Below, piece after piece: positions 26,029-34,320 of a DNA stretch of 64,000 nt (position 1 is the stretch's first letter; every line of letters starts with the position of its first letter). Location of the stretch: NCBI RefSeq assembly GCF_001005085.2, contig NZ_LBMU02000079.1, forward strand, positions 62,001 through 126,000. Direction: 5' to 3'. Position numbers and translations under genes: made by a program. The notes under the pieces were generated by a model. That model worked only from the letters and a program-made list of their open reading frames with translations. It had not been told where the DNA came from and made no database searches. Origin of the DNA: Streptomyces humi (lineage in GTDB: Bacteria > Actinomycetota > Actinomycetes > Streptomycetales > Streptomycetaceae).

Positions 26029-27081
26029 ATGCACCGCAGACACCGCCGTACCCTCCAGCTGACCGCGCTCGCCGCCGGCACCGTCCTGCTCGCCACCGCC
26101 TGCAACGCGGCGGCCAAGAAGGACGGCACGTCCGCCTCCGCGGGCGGCAGCGGCAAGTCCTTCACCCTCGTCACCCCGGACTCCGTGGGTGAGAACGAGT
26201 TCCTGAAGCTGGCCGTCACCGGCATCAAGGACGCGGCGAAGCAGCACGACGGGGCCTCGAAGGTCTACGAGTCCACGGACACCGCCTCCCAGCAGCAGAA
26301 CGTGCAGGCCGCCGTCGACGCGAAGCCGGACGTCATCGTGCTGGTCGGCTTCGAGTTCGCCGACATCGTCGCCCAGCAGGCCGAGAAGAACCCGAAGCAG
26401 CAGTTCCTGATGGTCGACGCGTGCACCACCAAGACGTACAAGAACGTCAGTTGCGCGGTCTTCCGCGAGCACGAGGGCGTCTACCTCGCGGGCGCCGAGG
26501 CGGGTCTGCTCAGCAAGTCGGGCAAGGTCGGCGCGGTGGACGTGCTCGACACACCCCAGTTCCGCCGCTACAGCGACCCGTTCGCGGCCGGCGCCAAGAA
26601 GGTCGCCGCGAAGACCGGGACGTCCACCCGCTTCGTCGGCGGCCAGTCCCCCTTCGACGACTCCGCCCGCGCCAAGGAGCAGGCGAACACCCTGCTGTCC
26701 AAGGGCTACGACCAGATCATGGCGGCCGCCGCGGCCGGCAACTACGGCGTCTTCGAGGCCGCGAAGGCCAAGGGCGCCTTCGCGTACGGCGTCGACGTCA
26801 ACCAGTGCCCCTCGGCGCCCGGCACCGTCGTCGACAACGTGATCAAGCGCACGGACGTCGCCGTCGACAAGGGCATCGAGGCGGTCCTCGGCGGGAAGAC
26901 CGGCACGACCGTGTCGTACGGCCTCAAGGAGGGCGGCATCAGCCTGACCGGGCTCGAGGCCGGCGTCGACTCCTCCAAGTGCGTGATCGCCCAGCACAAG
27001 GACGTCCTGACGAAGGTCAAGGCACTGCGTGACCAGATAGTCTCCGGTGAGCTGACGGTCGATGACCCCGCAGCCAAGTGA
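26029..27081 (+). CDS. BMP-family (PnrA-like) nucleoside-binding lipoprotein
   Basis: This 350-residue protein has a lipoprotein signal with LATAC near residue 25. The BMP/Med domain then follows, with FTLVTPDSVGENEFLKLAV, DVIVLVGFEFADIVAQQA, FREHEGVYLAGAEAGLLS and AYGVDVNQCPSAPGTVVDNV. Members bind purine or other nucleosides for ABC import. It begins an eight-gene operon whose later genes handle nucleosides, which supports a nucleoside such as methylthioadenosine or adenosine as ligand. The following ATPase gene overlaps it by 20 bases. Confidence 0.92.
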   Translation: MHRRHRRTLQLTALAAGTVLLATACNAAAKKDGTSASAGGSGKSFTLVTPDSVGENEFLKLAVTGIKDAAKQHDGASKVYESTDTASQQQNVQAAVDAKPDVIVLVGFEFADIVAQQAEKNPKQQFLMVDACTTKTYKNVSCAVFREHEGVYLAGAEAGLLSKSGKVGAVDVLDTPQFRRYSDPFAAGAKKVAAKTGTSTRFVGGQSPFDDSARAKEQANTLLSKGYDQIMAAAAAGNYGVFEAAKAKGAFAYGVDVNQCPSAPGTVVDNVIKRTDVAVDKGIEAVLGGKTGTTVSYGLKEGGISLTGLEAGVDSSKCVIAQHKDVLTKVKALRDQIVSGELTVDDPAAK

Positions 27082-28630
27082 CCGTCCGGCCGGGGCCGTC
27101 CAGGCCCCGGCCGTGGAACTCCTCGGCATCACCAAGCGGTTCCCCGGCACCCTCGCCAACGACGCCGTCGACCTGACCGTCCGCCACGGCGAGATCCACG
27201 CCCTGATGGGGGAGAACGGCGCGGGCAAGTCCACGCTGATGTCGGTGCTGTACGGGATGACCCGGCCCGACGCCGGTTCGGTGCGCATCGACGGACGTGA
27301 CGTGTCCTTCGGCGACCCGGGGGACGCGATGGCCGCCGGGCTCGGCATGGTCCACCAGAGCTTCAAACTGTTCGACTCGCTGACCGTCGCCGAGAACGTC
27401 GTCTACGCGGCCGAGCCGCGCCGGTTCGGGTTCGTGGACCGGGCCGCCGCGCGCGGCCGCGTGCGTGAACTCGCCGACACCCACGGCCTCACCGTCGATC
27501 CGGACGCCCGGGTCGGCGGCCTGCCCGTGGGCCTGCGGCAGCGCGTGGAGATCCTGAAGCTGCTGCACCGCGGCGCCCGCACGCTCATCCTCGACGAACC
27601 GACCGCGGTGCTCACCCCGGCCGAGGCCGACGCCCTGTTCGCGGTGCTCAGGTCGCTCGCCGCGCAGGGCCGCACGGTGATCCTCGTGACGCACAAGCTG
27701 CGCGAGGTACTGGAGGTCAGCGACAACGTCACGGTGCTGCGCGACGGCCGGGTCGCCGCCCGGCTGCGTACCGCGACGACCACCGCGGACGAGATCGCGG
27801 CCGCGATGACCGGCCGTGCGGTGGAACTGGACCGCGTGCACGCCCCCGGCGCCCGCGGTGACGTCGTGCTCGACGTGACCGGTCTGAACGCGGGCGACGC
27901 CGTGCGCGACGTCGACCTGACGGTCCGCGCCGGCGAGATCGTGGGGGTCGCGGGCGTCGCGGGCAACGGCCAGAGCGAGCTGGTCGAGGCGCTGGCCGGG
28001 CTGCGACCGGTCACCGCGGGCCGGGTCACCCTCTCCGGCCGGGACGTCACCCACGCCTCGGCGGCCGGCCGCCGCGCGGCGGGTCTCGCCTACGTGCCCG
28101 AGGACCGGCACGCGGTGGGCACCGCACCCGCCGCGTCCGTCGCGGACAACCTGGCGATGGGCCACCACCGCACGGCGCTGTCGTCCCGGCGCGGCCTGCT
28201 GCCGCCCGCGGCCGTACGCACCCACGCCGGGCGGCTGGTCGAGCGCTTCGGCATCAAGGCGGCCACGCCCGACCTGCCAGCGGCGACGCTCTCCGGCGGC
28301 AACCTTCAGAAGCTGCTGATCGGGCGTGAACTAGCCCATGACGCCCCGCTGCTGCTGGTCGAACAGCCCACCCGGGGCGTCGACATCGGCGCCATCCAGA
28401 ACATCCACGACCAGATCATCGCCTACCGCGACGCGGGCCACGCCGTGCTGCTGGTCTCCGCCGAACTGAGCGAGATCCGCGGGCTCTCGGACCGGGTCCT
28501 GGTGATGTACGAGGGCCGGGTCACCGCCGAGTACCCGAAGGACGAACTGGACGAGCGCACGCTCGGCCTGGCGATGGCCGGCGGCACGGCGCGGCGGCCC
28601 GGCGCCGGGCAGGACGGAGACGAGGACTGA
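27062..28630 (+). CDS. Nucleoside ABC transporter ATP-binding protein (two-domain)
   Basis: This 522-residue protein has two ABC cassettes. The first has LMGENGAGKST, PVGLRQRVEILKLL and TLILDEPTAVLTP. The second has GVAGNGQSELVEALAG and LSGGNLQKLLIGRELAHDAP. This is the YufO-type energiser of BMP importers. The ATG at 27062 lies inside the end of the binding-protein gene. Confidence 0.93.
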   Translation: MTPQPSDRPAGAVQAPAVELLGITKRFPGTLANDAVDLTVRHGEIHALMGENGAGKSTLMSVLYGMTRPDAGSVRIDGRDVSFGDPGDAMAAGLGMVHQSFKLFDSLTVAENVVYAAEPRRFGFVDRAAARGRVRELADTHGLTVDPDARVGGLPVGLRQRVEILKLLHRGARTLILDEPTAVLTPAEADALFAVLRSLAAQGRTVILVTHKLREVLEVSDNVTVLRDGRVAARLRTATTTADEIAAAMTGRAVELDRVHAPGARGDVVLDVTGLNAGDAVRDVDLTVRAGEIVGVAGVAGNGQSELVEALAGLRPVTAGRVTLSGRDVTHASAAGRRAAGLAYVPEDRHAVGTAPAASVADNLAMGHHRTALSSRRGLLPPAAVRTHAGRLVERFGIKAATPDLPAATLSGGNLQKLLIGRELAHDAPLLLVEQPTRGVDIGAIQNIHDQIIAYRDAGHAVLLVSAELSEIRGLSDRVLVMYEGRVTAEYPKDELDERTLGLAMAGGTARRPGAGQDGDED

Positions 28631-28631
28631 C

Positions 28632-29708
28632 ATGGCCCGCACACCGGACGTGAGGCGGGCGTCCACCGCACTCCGCTCCCCCGTCACGTTCTCCCTCCTC
28701 GCCGGAGTCGTCATCGGCGCGGTCTTCCTCGTCGGCACCGGCGCCGATCCGTTCGCGGCGTACGGCGCGGTCATCACCGGTTCGCTCGGCGCCGACGGGA
28801 TCGGCGCGACCCTGACCACCCTCACCAGTGTGCTGGGCATGGCGCTCGCGCTGGCCGTGCCGCTGCGCGCCGGGCTCATCAACCTCGGCGGCGACGGGCA
28901 GATGGTGCTGGGCGGGATCACGGCCGCCGTCACCGGGCTGTACTCACCGCTGCCGCCGTCGCTCACCGCGGTGCTCGCGCTGCTCGCCGGGACGGCGGCC
29001 GGCGGCGCATACGCGGCCCTCGCGGCGCTGTGCGAGAACCGCCTCGGTGTTCCGCTGCTGGTCAGCAGCCTGTTGCTGAGCTATCCGGCGATCAGTCTCG
29101 CCTCCTACCTGGCCCGCTATCCGCTCAAGGAGCCCGGCTCCAGCCTGCCGCAGACGCGCCGGCTGCCCGAGGGCGTGGCGCTGCCCGCCTTCGGGTCGTC
29201 GACCGTGACGGTGGGACTGCTCGTGGTGGCGCTCGCCGCGGGCGCGTACTGGTTCACCGACTCCCGTACGGCCGTCGGCTACGAGATCCGGATGACCGGT
29301 CTCAACCCGCGCTTCGCCGCCTACGCGGGCGTGGACCGCAAGGGCCTGACGCTCCGTCTGATGGCTACCTCGGGGGCGCTCGCCGGGCTCGTCGGCGCGA
29401 TCGGCGTGCTGAGCTTCCCGTACCGGTTCCTCGACGGCTCCCTCACCTCGCCCGGCTACACCTGGACGGGGCTGACCGCCGCGCTGCTCGCCTCCGCCTC
29501 CCCGCTGGGCACGGTGCTCGCGTCCTTCTTCTTCGCCGTGCTCCAGGTCGGCGGGCTCGCCATGGAGCGCACCACCGAGGTGCCTCGCGAGCTGACGCAG
29601 GTGCTCCAGGCCATCGTCATCGTCTTCCTGGCGGCCCGGCTGCGCTTCCCGCGCAGACGCGGGGCGTCCGGCGGCCACCAGCCCGTCACCCAGGGGGAGC
29701 CGGCCTGA
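28632..29708 (+). CDS. ABC transporter permease, YufP type
   Basis: This 358-residue membrane protein has eight or more hydrophobic segments. Family signatures include LGMALALAVPLRAGLINLGGDGQM and TDSRTAVGYEIRMTGLNPRFAAYAG. It is one of the two permeases of the nucleoside importer. It starts one base after the ATPase stop and overlaps the next permease by ATGA-type coupling. Confidence 0.92.
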   Translation: MARTPDVRRASTALRSPVTFSLLAGVVIGAVFLVGTGADPFAAYGAVITGSLGADGIGATLTTLTSVLGMALALAVPLRAGLINLGGDGQMVLGGITAAVTGLYSPLPPSLTAVLALLAGTAAGGAYAALAALCENRLGVPLLVSSLLLSYPAISLASYLARYPLKEPGSSLPQTRRLPEGVALPAFGSSTVTVGLLVVALAAGAYWFTDSRTAVGYEIRMTGLNPRFAAYAGVDRKGLTLRLMATSGALAGLVGAIGVLSFPYRFLDGSLTSPGYTWTGLTAALLASASPLGTVLASFFFAVLQVGGLAMERTTEVPRELTQVLQAIVIVFLAARLRFPRRRGASGGHQPVTQGEPA

Positions 29709-30640
29709 TGTTCCTCGACTCCGATCTCCTCATGTCCGTGCTGCGCGCGCTCACCCCGATCCTGCTGGCCGCGCTCGGCGGAGCGCTGTGCGAGCGCGCG
29801 GGCGTCTTCAACATCGGCCTGGAGGGCCTGATGCTGGTGGGCTGCTTCACCGCGGTGTCCACCAGCTGGTTCACCGGCAGCCCGTGGCTCGGCGTGCTGG
29901 CGGCGGCCCTCGCCTCCGCCGCGTACTCGCTGATCCTGGCCGTCGGCGCGGTCACCCTGCGCGGTGACGCGGTGGTCCTCGGCGTGGCCATGAACCTGCT
30001 AGCGGCCGGCCTGACCAGCTTCCTGCTCCGTACGGTCTTCGGCGTCCAGGGCACCTTCGACGACCCGAGCCTCGCCGGGCTCCCGGTCGTCGGCGGCTTC
30101 ACCCCGCTGACCTACCTGTCGTGGGCCGCCGTCGTGGTCGCCGCCGTGCTGCTCTCGCGGCACGTCTGGGGGCTGCGCCTGCGCGGTGTCGGCGAGTCTC
30201 CGGACGCCGCGGCGACGCTCGGCGTGAACCCGGCCCGCCACAAGTACGCGGCGGTCCTCCTGTCCGGGGTGCTGTGCGGGCTCGCCGGGGCGCAACTCGC
30301 CCTCGGCAACGTCACGTTGTTCTCCGAGAACATGACCGCCGGACGCGGCTGGATCGCGGTCGTGGCGGTCATGCTGGGCCGTGCCGTGCCGCTCGGGGTG
30401 CTGCTCGCGGCGCTGCTGTTCGGCGTCGCGGAGGCGGTGGGCTTCCGGCTCCAGGGCCTCGGCCTGCCGCAGCAGGCGACCGACGCCGCGCCCTACGTCG
30501 TCACCCTCGGCGCGCTGTTCATCACCACGGCCCGGCGCCGTGGCCGTACGCCCCGGGCTTCCCGTGGCCCCCGTACTCCCGGTACTCCCCGTTCCACCGG
30601 TTCCACCCGTTCCACCGACCCTTCCGGAGTCGCCTCGTGA
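29708..30640 (+). CDS. ABC transporter permease, YufQ type
   Basis: This 310-residue membrane protein is the second permease. It has the typical LCERAGVFNIGLEGLMLVG near residue 30 and LGVNPARHKYAAVLLSGVLCGLAGAQLALG. Its C-terminal tail after residue 285 is a low-complexity Pro/Ser/Thr/Arg-rich stretch. The ATG shares a base with the stop of the preceding gene, and its stop overlaps the phosphorylase GTG. Confidence 0.92.
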   Translation: MFLDSDLLMSVLRALTPILLAALGGALCERAGVFNIGLEGLMLVGCFTAVSTSWFTGSPWLGVLAAALASAAYSLILAVGAVTLRGDAVVLGVAMNLLAAGLTSFLLRTVFGVQGTFDDPSLAGLPVVGGFTPLTYLSWAAVVVAAVLLSRHVWGLRLRGVGESPDAAATLGVNPARHKYAAVLLSGVLCGLAGAQLALGNVTLFSENMTAGRGWIAVVAVMLGRAVPLGVLLAALLFGVAEAVGFRLQGLGLPQQATDAAPYVVTLGALFITTARRRGRTPRASRGPRTPGTPRSTGSTRSTDPSGVAS

Positions 30641-31413
30641 CCCACGACCTGCTGCCCGTCACCCGCATACCCCGCACCGGCCTGCCGCCCCGCGCCCTGG
30701 TCGTGGGCGACCCGGCACGCGCGGCGGCGGTCGCCGCGCTGCTGGACGGGGCCGAGGAGATCTCGTACCACCGCGAGTACCGGGTGTTCCGCGGCAGCTG
30801 GAAGGGGCTGCCGGTCACCGTGGCCTCGCACGGGGTGGGCGCGCCCGGCGCGATCCTGCTCTTCCAGGAGCTGGCGGAGGCGGGCGTCCGCACGTTCCTG
30901 CGGTTCGGCACCGCGGGCGCGATGAAGCCGGGCATCCGGGACGGCGACCTCGTCATCGCGGAGGCGGCCGTACGCGACGACGGCGTCACCCAGCAACTGC
31001 TGCCGCCCGAGTACCCGGCCGTGTCCGCCCCCGAGGCGGTGTTCGCGCTCCGGCGCGCGGCCCGCGAGGCGGCCGCCCCGCACCACCGGGGCATCGTGTG
31101 GACCCGGGCGGCCTTCCAGCCGGGGCTGCTGCCGCTCACCGCGTACGACAGGGCCGGGCTCGCCGCGATCGAGATGGAGCTGTCGGCGCTGCTGGTGACC
31201 GCCTCGCTGCGCGGGCTCGTCGCGGGCGGCGTCCTGGTCGTGGACGGCGCGAACGCGGACGAACTGGTGGACGAGGACGCACCTCTGTCGACCGGTCACT
31301 ACGACCCCCATCGCGAGGTCGTGGTCCGGGGCGTGGAGCGCGGCGCCGTCGTCTCGCTGGAGGCGCTGCGGCTGCTCGCCGAGGACTCGGCGGAGGAAGG
31401 GGCCGACACGTGA
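30637..31413 (+). CDS. Nucleoside phosphorylase (PNP/UDP family)
   Basis: This 258-residue protein belongs to the PNP_UDP_1 family. Visible marks are ALVVGDPARAAAVAALLDG near the N-terminus, SHGVGAPGAILLFQELAEAG, FLRFGTAGAMKPGIRDGDLVIA and IEMELSALLVTASL (ribose-binding Glu). It cleaves a nucleoside with phosphate to base and ribose-1-phosphate. The closest look is uridine phosphorylase-like. With the deaminase that follows it could act on methylthioinosine and pass MTR-1-phosphate to MtnA, but ordinary uridine or purine nucleoside salvage is equally possible. Confidence 0.88.
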   Translation: MTHDLLPVTRIPRTGLPPRALVVGDPARAAAVAALLDGAEEISYHREYRVFRGSWKGLPVTVASHGVGAPGAILLFQELAEAGVRTFLRFGTAGAMKPGIRDGDLVIAEAAVRDDGVTQQLLPPEYPAVSAPEAVFALRRAAREAAAPHHRGIVWTRAAFQPGLLPLTAYDRAGLAAIEMELSALLVTASLRGLVAGGVLVVDGANADELVDEDAPLSTGHYDPHREVVVRGVERGAVVSLEALRLLAEDSAEEGADT

Positions 31414-32753
31414 CCGTCGTCGCCGACCTCCTGGTGCACGGCGGTGACGTCCTCACCGTCGACGACGCCGGCACGCTCGTACGGGACGGCGCCGTCGCCG
31501 TCCGCGACGGCGAGATACTGGCCGTCGGACCCGCCGACGCCCTGCGCGCCCGGTACACCGCGGCCGACACCCTCGACGCGACCGGCTGCCTGGTCATGCC
31601 CGGCCTCGTCAACGCCCATACCCACCTCGCGATGACGCTGCTGCGCGGCCGCGCCGACGACGTGACGCTCCAGGGCTTCCTGGAACGGGTGATCCGCTGG
31701 GAGGGCGAGCTGCTGTCGCCGGCGAACGTGGCGGCGGCGGTCCGCGTGGCGGTCGCCGAGAGCGTACGGGCGGGCGTGACGTCCGCCCTGGACATGTACT
31801 GGTTCCACGAGGCCGCCGAGCGCGCGGCACGGGAAGCGGGCTGGCGGCTGCACACCGGCCCCACCTTCATGGACGTACCGGACCCGGCCGACGGCATCGC
31901 CTACGAGGACCGTCTGGAGTGGGCCCGCCGCGACCTGGCGGCGCGCCCCGCCCGGCCGGGTACCCGGCCCGTCCTCTTCGCGCACTCCACCTACACGCTG
32001 TCCCCGGAGCAGCTGACCGGGATCGCCGCGCTGGCCGGGGAGTTCGGCGCGCTGCTGCACATCCACGCCGCGGAGAACGCGATCGAGGTCGCCACTGTCG
32101 AGGTGGCGCACGGCAGGCGCCCGGTGGAGCTGCTGGACAGGCTCGGACTGCTCGGCCCCGACCTGCTGATCGCCCACGCGGTGGACCTGACCGGACCGGA
32201 GATCGCGGCACTGGCCCGCACCGGCACCTCGGTCGCCCACTGCCCGGTGTCGAACCTGAAGCTCGGCTGCGGCATCGCTCCGGTGCCGCGGCTGCTCGGC
32301 GCGGGCGTGACCGTCGGACTCGGCACGGACGGCGCGGTCAGCTCCAACACCCTCGACCTGCTGGGCGCGGTGCGGCAGGCCGCGCTCGTGCACAAGGCGG
32401 GCGGCGACCCGACGGCGGTCGGCGCCGAGCAGGCCGTGCGCATGGCGACCGTCGAGGGCGCCCGCGCGCTGGGCCTCGACGGGCAGCTGGGCTCCCTGGA
32501 GCCGGGCAAGCGCGCGGACCTGATCGTGCTGGACCTCGGCAAGCCCCATCTGACACCGCGCCACGACGCGTGGTCGATGCTCGCCTACGCCGCCCAGGCC
32601 TCCGACGTACGGGACACGGTCGTCGACGGGCGGGTGCTGATGCGCGACCGCGCGCTCACCACCCTCGACGAGGCCGCGGCCCTGACGGCCCTGACGGAGC
32701 TGGACACGGTGTCCGGCCCGGACGCGCGGTCCGGTCCGGAGGTCCTGGCATGA
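31410..32753 (+). CDS. Amidohydrolase, MTA/SAH deaminase-like
   Basis: This 447-residue metal-dependent hydrolase has the TRZ/ATZ-MtaD motifs. They are GLVNAHTHLAMTLLRGRADD (HxH), LLHIHAAENAIEV, LIAHAVDLTGPEIAAL, VAHCPVSNLKLGCG and VGLGTDGAVSSNTLDLL (Asp). Members deaminate methylthioadenosine, S-adenosylhomocysteine, guanine or related bases. The neighbouring mtn genes favour methylthioadenosine to methylthioinosine. The family assignment is firm; the substrate is inferred. The GTG start overlaps the phosphorylase stop. Confidence 0.85.
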   Translation: MTVVADLLVHGGDVLTVDDAGTLVRDGAVAVRDGEILAVGPADALRARYTAADTLDATGCLVMPGLVNAHTHLAMTLLRGRADDVTLQGFLERVIRWEGELLSPANVAAAVRVAVAESVRAGVTSALDMYWFHEAAERAAREAGWRLHTGPTFMDVPDPADGIAYEDRLEWARRDLAARPARPGTRPVLFAHSTYTLSPEQLTGIAALAGEFGALLHIHAAENAIEVATVEVAHGRRPVELLDRLGLLGPDLLIAHAVDLTGPEIAALARTGTSVAHCPVSNLKLGCGIAPVPRLLGAGVTVGLGTDGAVSSNTLDLLGAVRQAALVHKAGGDPTAVGAEQAVRMATVEGARALGLDGQLGSLEPGKRADLIVLDLGKPHLTPRHDAWSMLAYAAQASDVRDTVVDGRVLMRDRALTTLDEAAALTALTELDTVSGPDARSGPEVLA

Positions 32754-33361
32754 CCGTCACCCGGGGCTTCGCCGGACGTTCACCGGCCGGCGAACGCGAT
32801 CCGCGGCTGCCGCCCGGCCAGTACGACGCGGGCGACTCCTGGCCCGTGCTGTCCGCCGAGGTCACCCCCGACCTCACGGCCGCAGAGTGGACGTTCCGCG
32901 TCGACGGCCTGGTGGCCGAGGCCCGCACCTGGTCGTGGGAGGAGGCGCACACGCTGCCGCGGTCCGGGTACGAGGGCGACATCCACTGCGTCACCAGCTG
33001 GTCGAAGTTCGGGGTGCGGTTCGGCGGCGTGTCCCTGGACACGTTCCTGGACCTCGCCCGTCCGCACGCCTCGGCCACGCACGCCGTCGCGTACGCGCAC
33101 ACCGGGTACACCACGAACCTGCCGCTGTCCGACCTGACCGGCGGACGCGCCTGGATCGCCTGGGAGTTCGGCGACGGGCCGCTCGACCCGGCGCACGGCG
33201 GCCCGGCCCGGCTCGTGGTGCCCCACCTGTACTTCTGGAAGAGCGTCAAGTGGATCGCGGGCCTGCGCGTCCTCGACCACGACGAGCCGGGTTTCTGGGA
33301 GCGGAACGGCTACCACGCCCGGGGCAACCCGTGGGACGAGGAGCGCTACGCCGGTGACTGA
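32750..33361 (+). CDS. Sulfite-oxidase-like molybdopterin oxidoreductase
   Basis: This 203-residue protein is a compact molybdopterin-binding domain of the YedY/sulfite oxidase type. The Mo-ligating Cys is in GDIHCVTSWSKFGVRFGGVSL. Other marks are TGYTTNLPLSDL and LVVPHLYFWKSVKWIAGLRVLD. It lacks a twin-arginine signal and dimerisation domain. It overlaps an FAD reductase gene by eight bases, which suggests a two-component electron transfer pair. Substrate is unknown, and its link with nucleoside salvage is by operon only. Confidence 0.88.
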   Translation: MTVTRGFAGRSPAGERDPRLPPGQYDAGDSWPVLSAEVTPDLTAAEWTFRVDGLVAEARTWSWEEAHTLPRSGYEGDIHCVTSWSKFGVRFGGVSLDTFLDLARPHASATHAVAYAHTGYTTNLPLSDLTGGRAWIAWEFGDGPLDPAHGGPARLVVPHLYFWKSVKWIAGLRVLDHDEPGFWERNGYHARGNPWDEERYAGD

Positions 33362-34121
33362 GCACCCGCCCGAGCCCTTCGTCCCGTCGACCCGGTTCGC
33401 CGTGCCGGGACGGATCGTCGCGAGCAACCGCGCCGCGGCCACCTGGCAGCCGGCCCGCCTCGTCGAGGTCCGCCGCGAGACGGCGCGGGCGTCGACGTTC
33501 CGGTTCGCGGTGCCCGGCTGGACCGGCCACCTGCCCGGCCAGCACCTGATGGTGCGCCTGACGGCGGCCGACGGTTACGTGGCCCAGCGGCACTACTCCA
33601 TCGCGTCGCCGCCCGCCGACAGCGGTCATGTCGAGCTCACCCTCGACCACGTCGAGGGCGGCGAGGTGTCCGGCTGGTTCCACCGGGTGGCCCGGCCCGG
33701 CGACACCGTCGAGGTACGCGGCCCGCTCAGCGGGTTCTTCGCCTGGCCCGGTGACCGGCCGGCCCTGCTGCTCGGCGCCGGCTCCGGCGTCGTACCGCTG
33801 ATGTCGATGGTCCGCGACCGCCGCCTGCGCGGAACGGACGTCCCGCTGCGCCTGCTGGTCTCGGCGCGCACTCCCGAGGAGTTGATCTACGCGGACGAGT
33901 ACCGGGACGAGACCACCCCCGTCTTCACCCGCGTGGCCCCGCCCGGCGCGCGGCCCGGCCGCCTGTCGGCCGCTCATCTGGAGCCGTACCTGGCGCGGCC
34001 TCCGGCCGAGGGCTGGGAGGCGTACGTCTGCGGTTCCAACGGCTTCGCGGAGCACGCCTCCCGGCTGCTGGTCGCGCTGGGCCAGCCGGTGGACCGGATC
34101 CGCGTCGAGCGCTTCGGCTGA
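33354..34121 (+). CDS. Ferredoxin-reductase-type FAD/NAD(P) oxidoreductase
   Basis: This 255-residue protein is an FNR-type reductase. FAD binding is seen in QRHYSIASPP and the NAD(P) side in LLLGAGSGVVPLMSMV and VCGSNGFAEHASRLL. There is no 2Fe-2S C-terminal domain. It starts with GTG at 33354 inside the molybdoenzyme gene. It is the likely electron donor to that enzyme. It is the last gene of the operon that starts at 26029. Confidence 0.9.
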   Translation: MTEHPPEPFVPSTRFAVPGRIVASNRAAATWQPARLVEVRRETARASTFRFAVPGWTGHLPGQHLMVRLTAADGYVAQRHYSIASPPADSGHVELTLDHVEGGEVSGWFHRVARPGDTVEVRGPLSGFFAWPGDRPALLLGAGSGVVPLMSMVRDRRLRGTDVPLRLLVSARTPEELIYADEYRDETTPVFTRVAPPGARPGRLSAAHLEPYLARPPAEGWEAYVCGSNGFAEHASRLLVALGQPVDRIRVERFG

Positions 34122-34269
34122 CTCCCGGGACGGCGTCCCCGACACGATCACTTCCAGGGGATCTCCGAAAAACACGATCCAAAAGTGGTGCAAAACCTCT
34201 CTTTCCGGAGCGTACCCGCCGGATCGGTGTGAGGGTGGTCAGTCCACGGCCGAGCACAGGGAGTTGACC

Positions 34270-34320
34270 ATGCCGCAGCCCCAACCACCCACATCGGCAT
34301 CGACGGAAGGCGGCGCATGA
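34270..34320 (+). CDS. Possible short upstream ORF before the lysozyme gene (16 aa)
   Basis: This 17-codon ORF (MPQPQPPTSASTEGGA) has GGGAG upstream. Its stop overlaps the lysozyme start by ATGA. It may only couple translation of the next gene. Its Pro/Gln-rich content has no known function. The 150 bases before it hold a relatively AT-rich patch and no gene. Confidence 0.35.
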   Translation: MPQPQPPTSASTEGGA

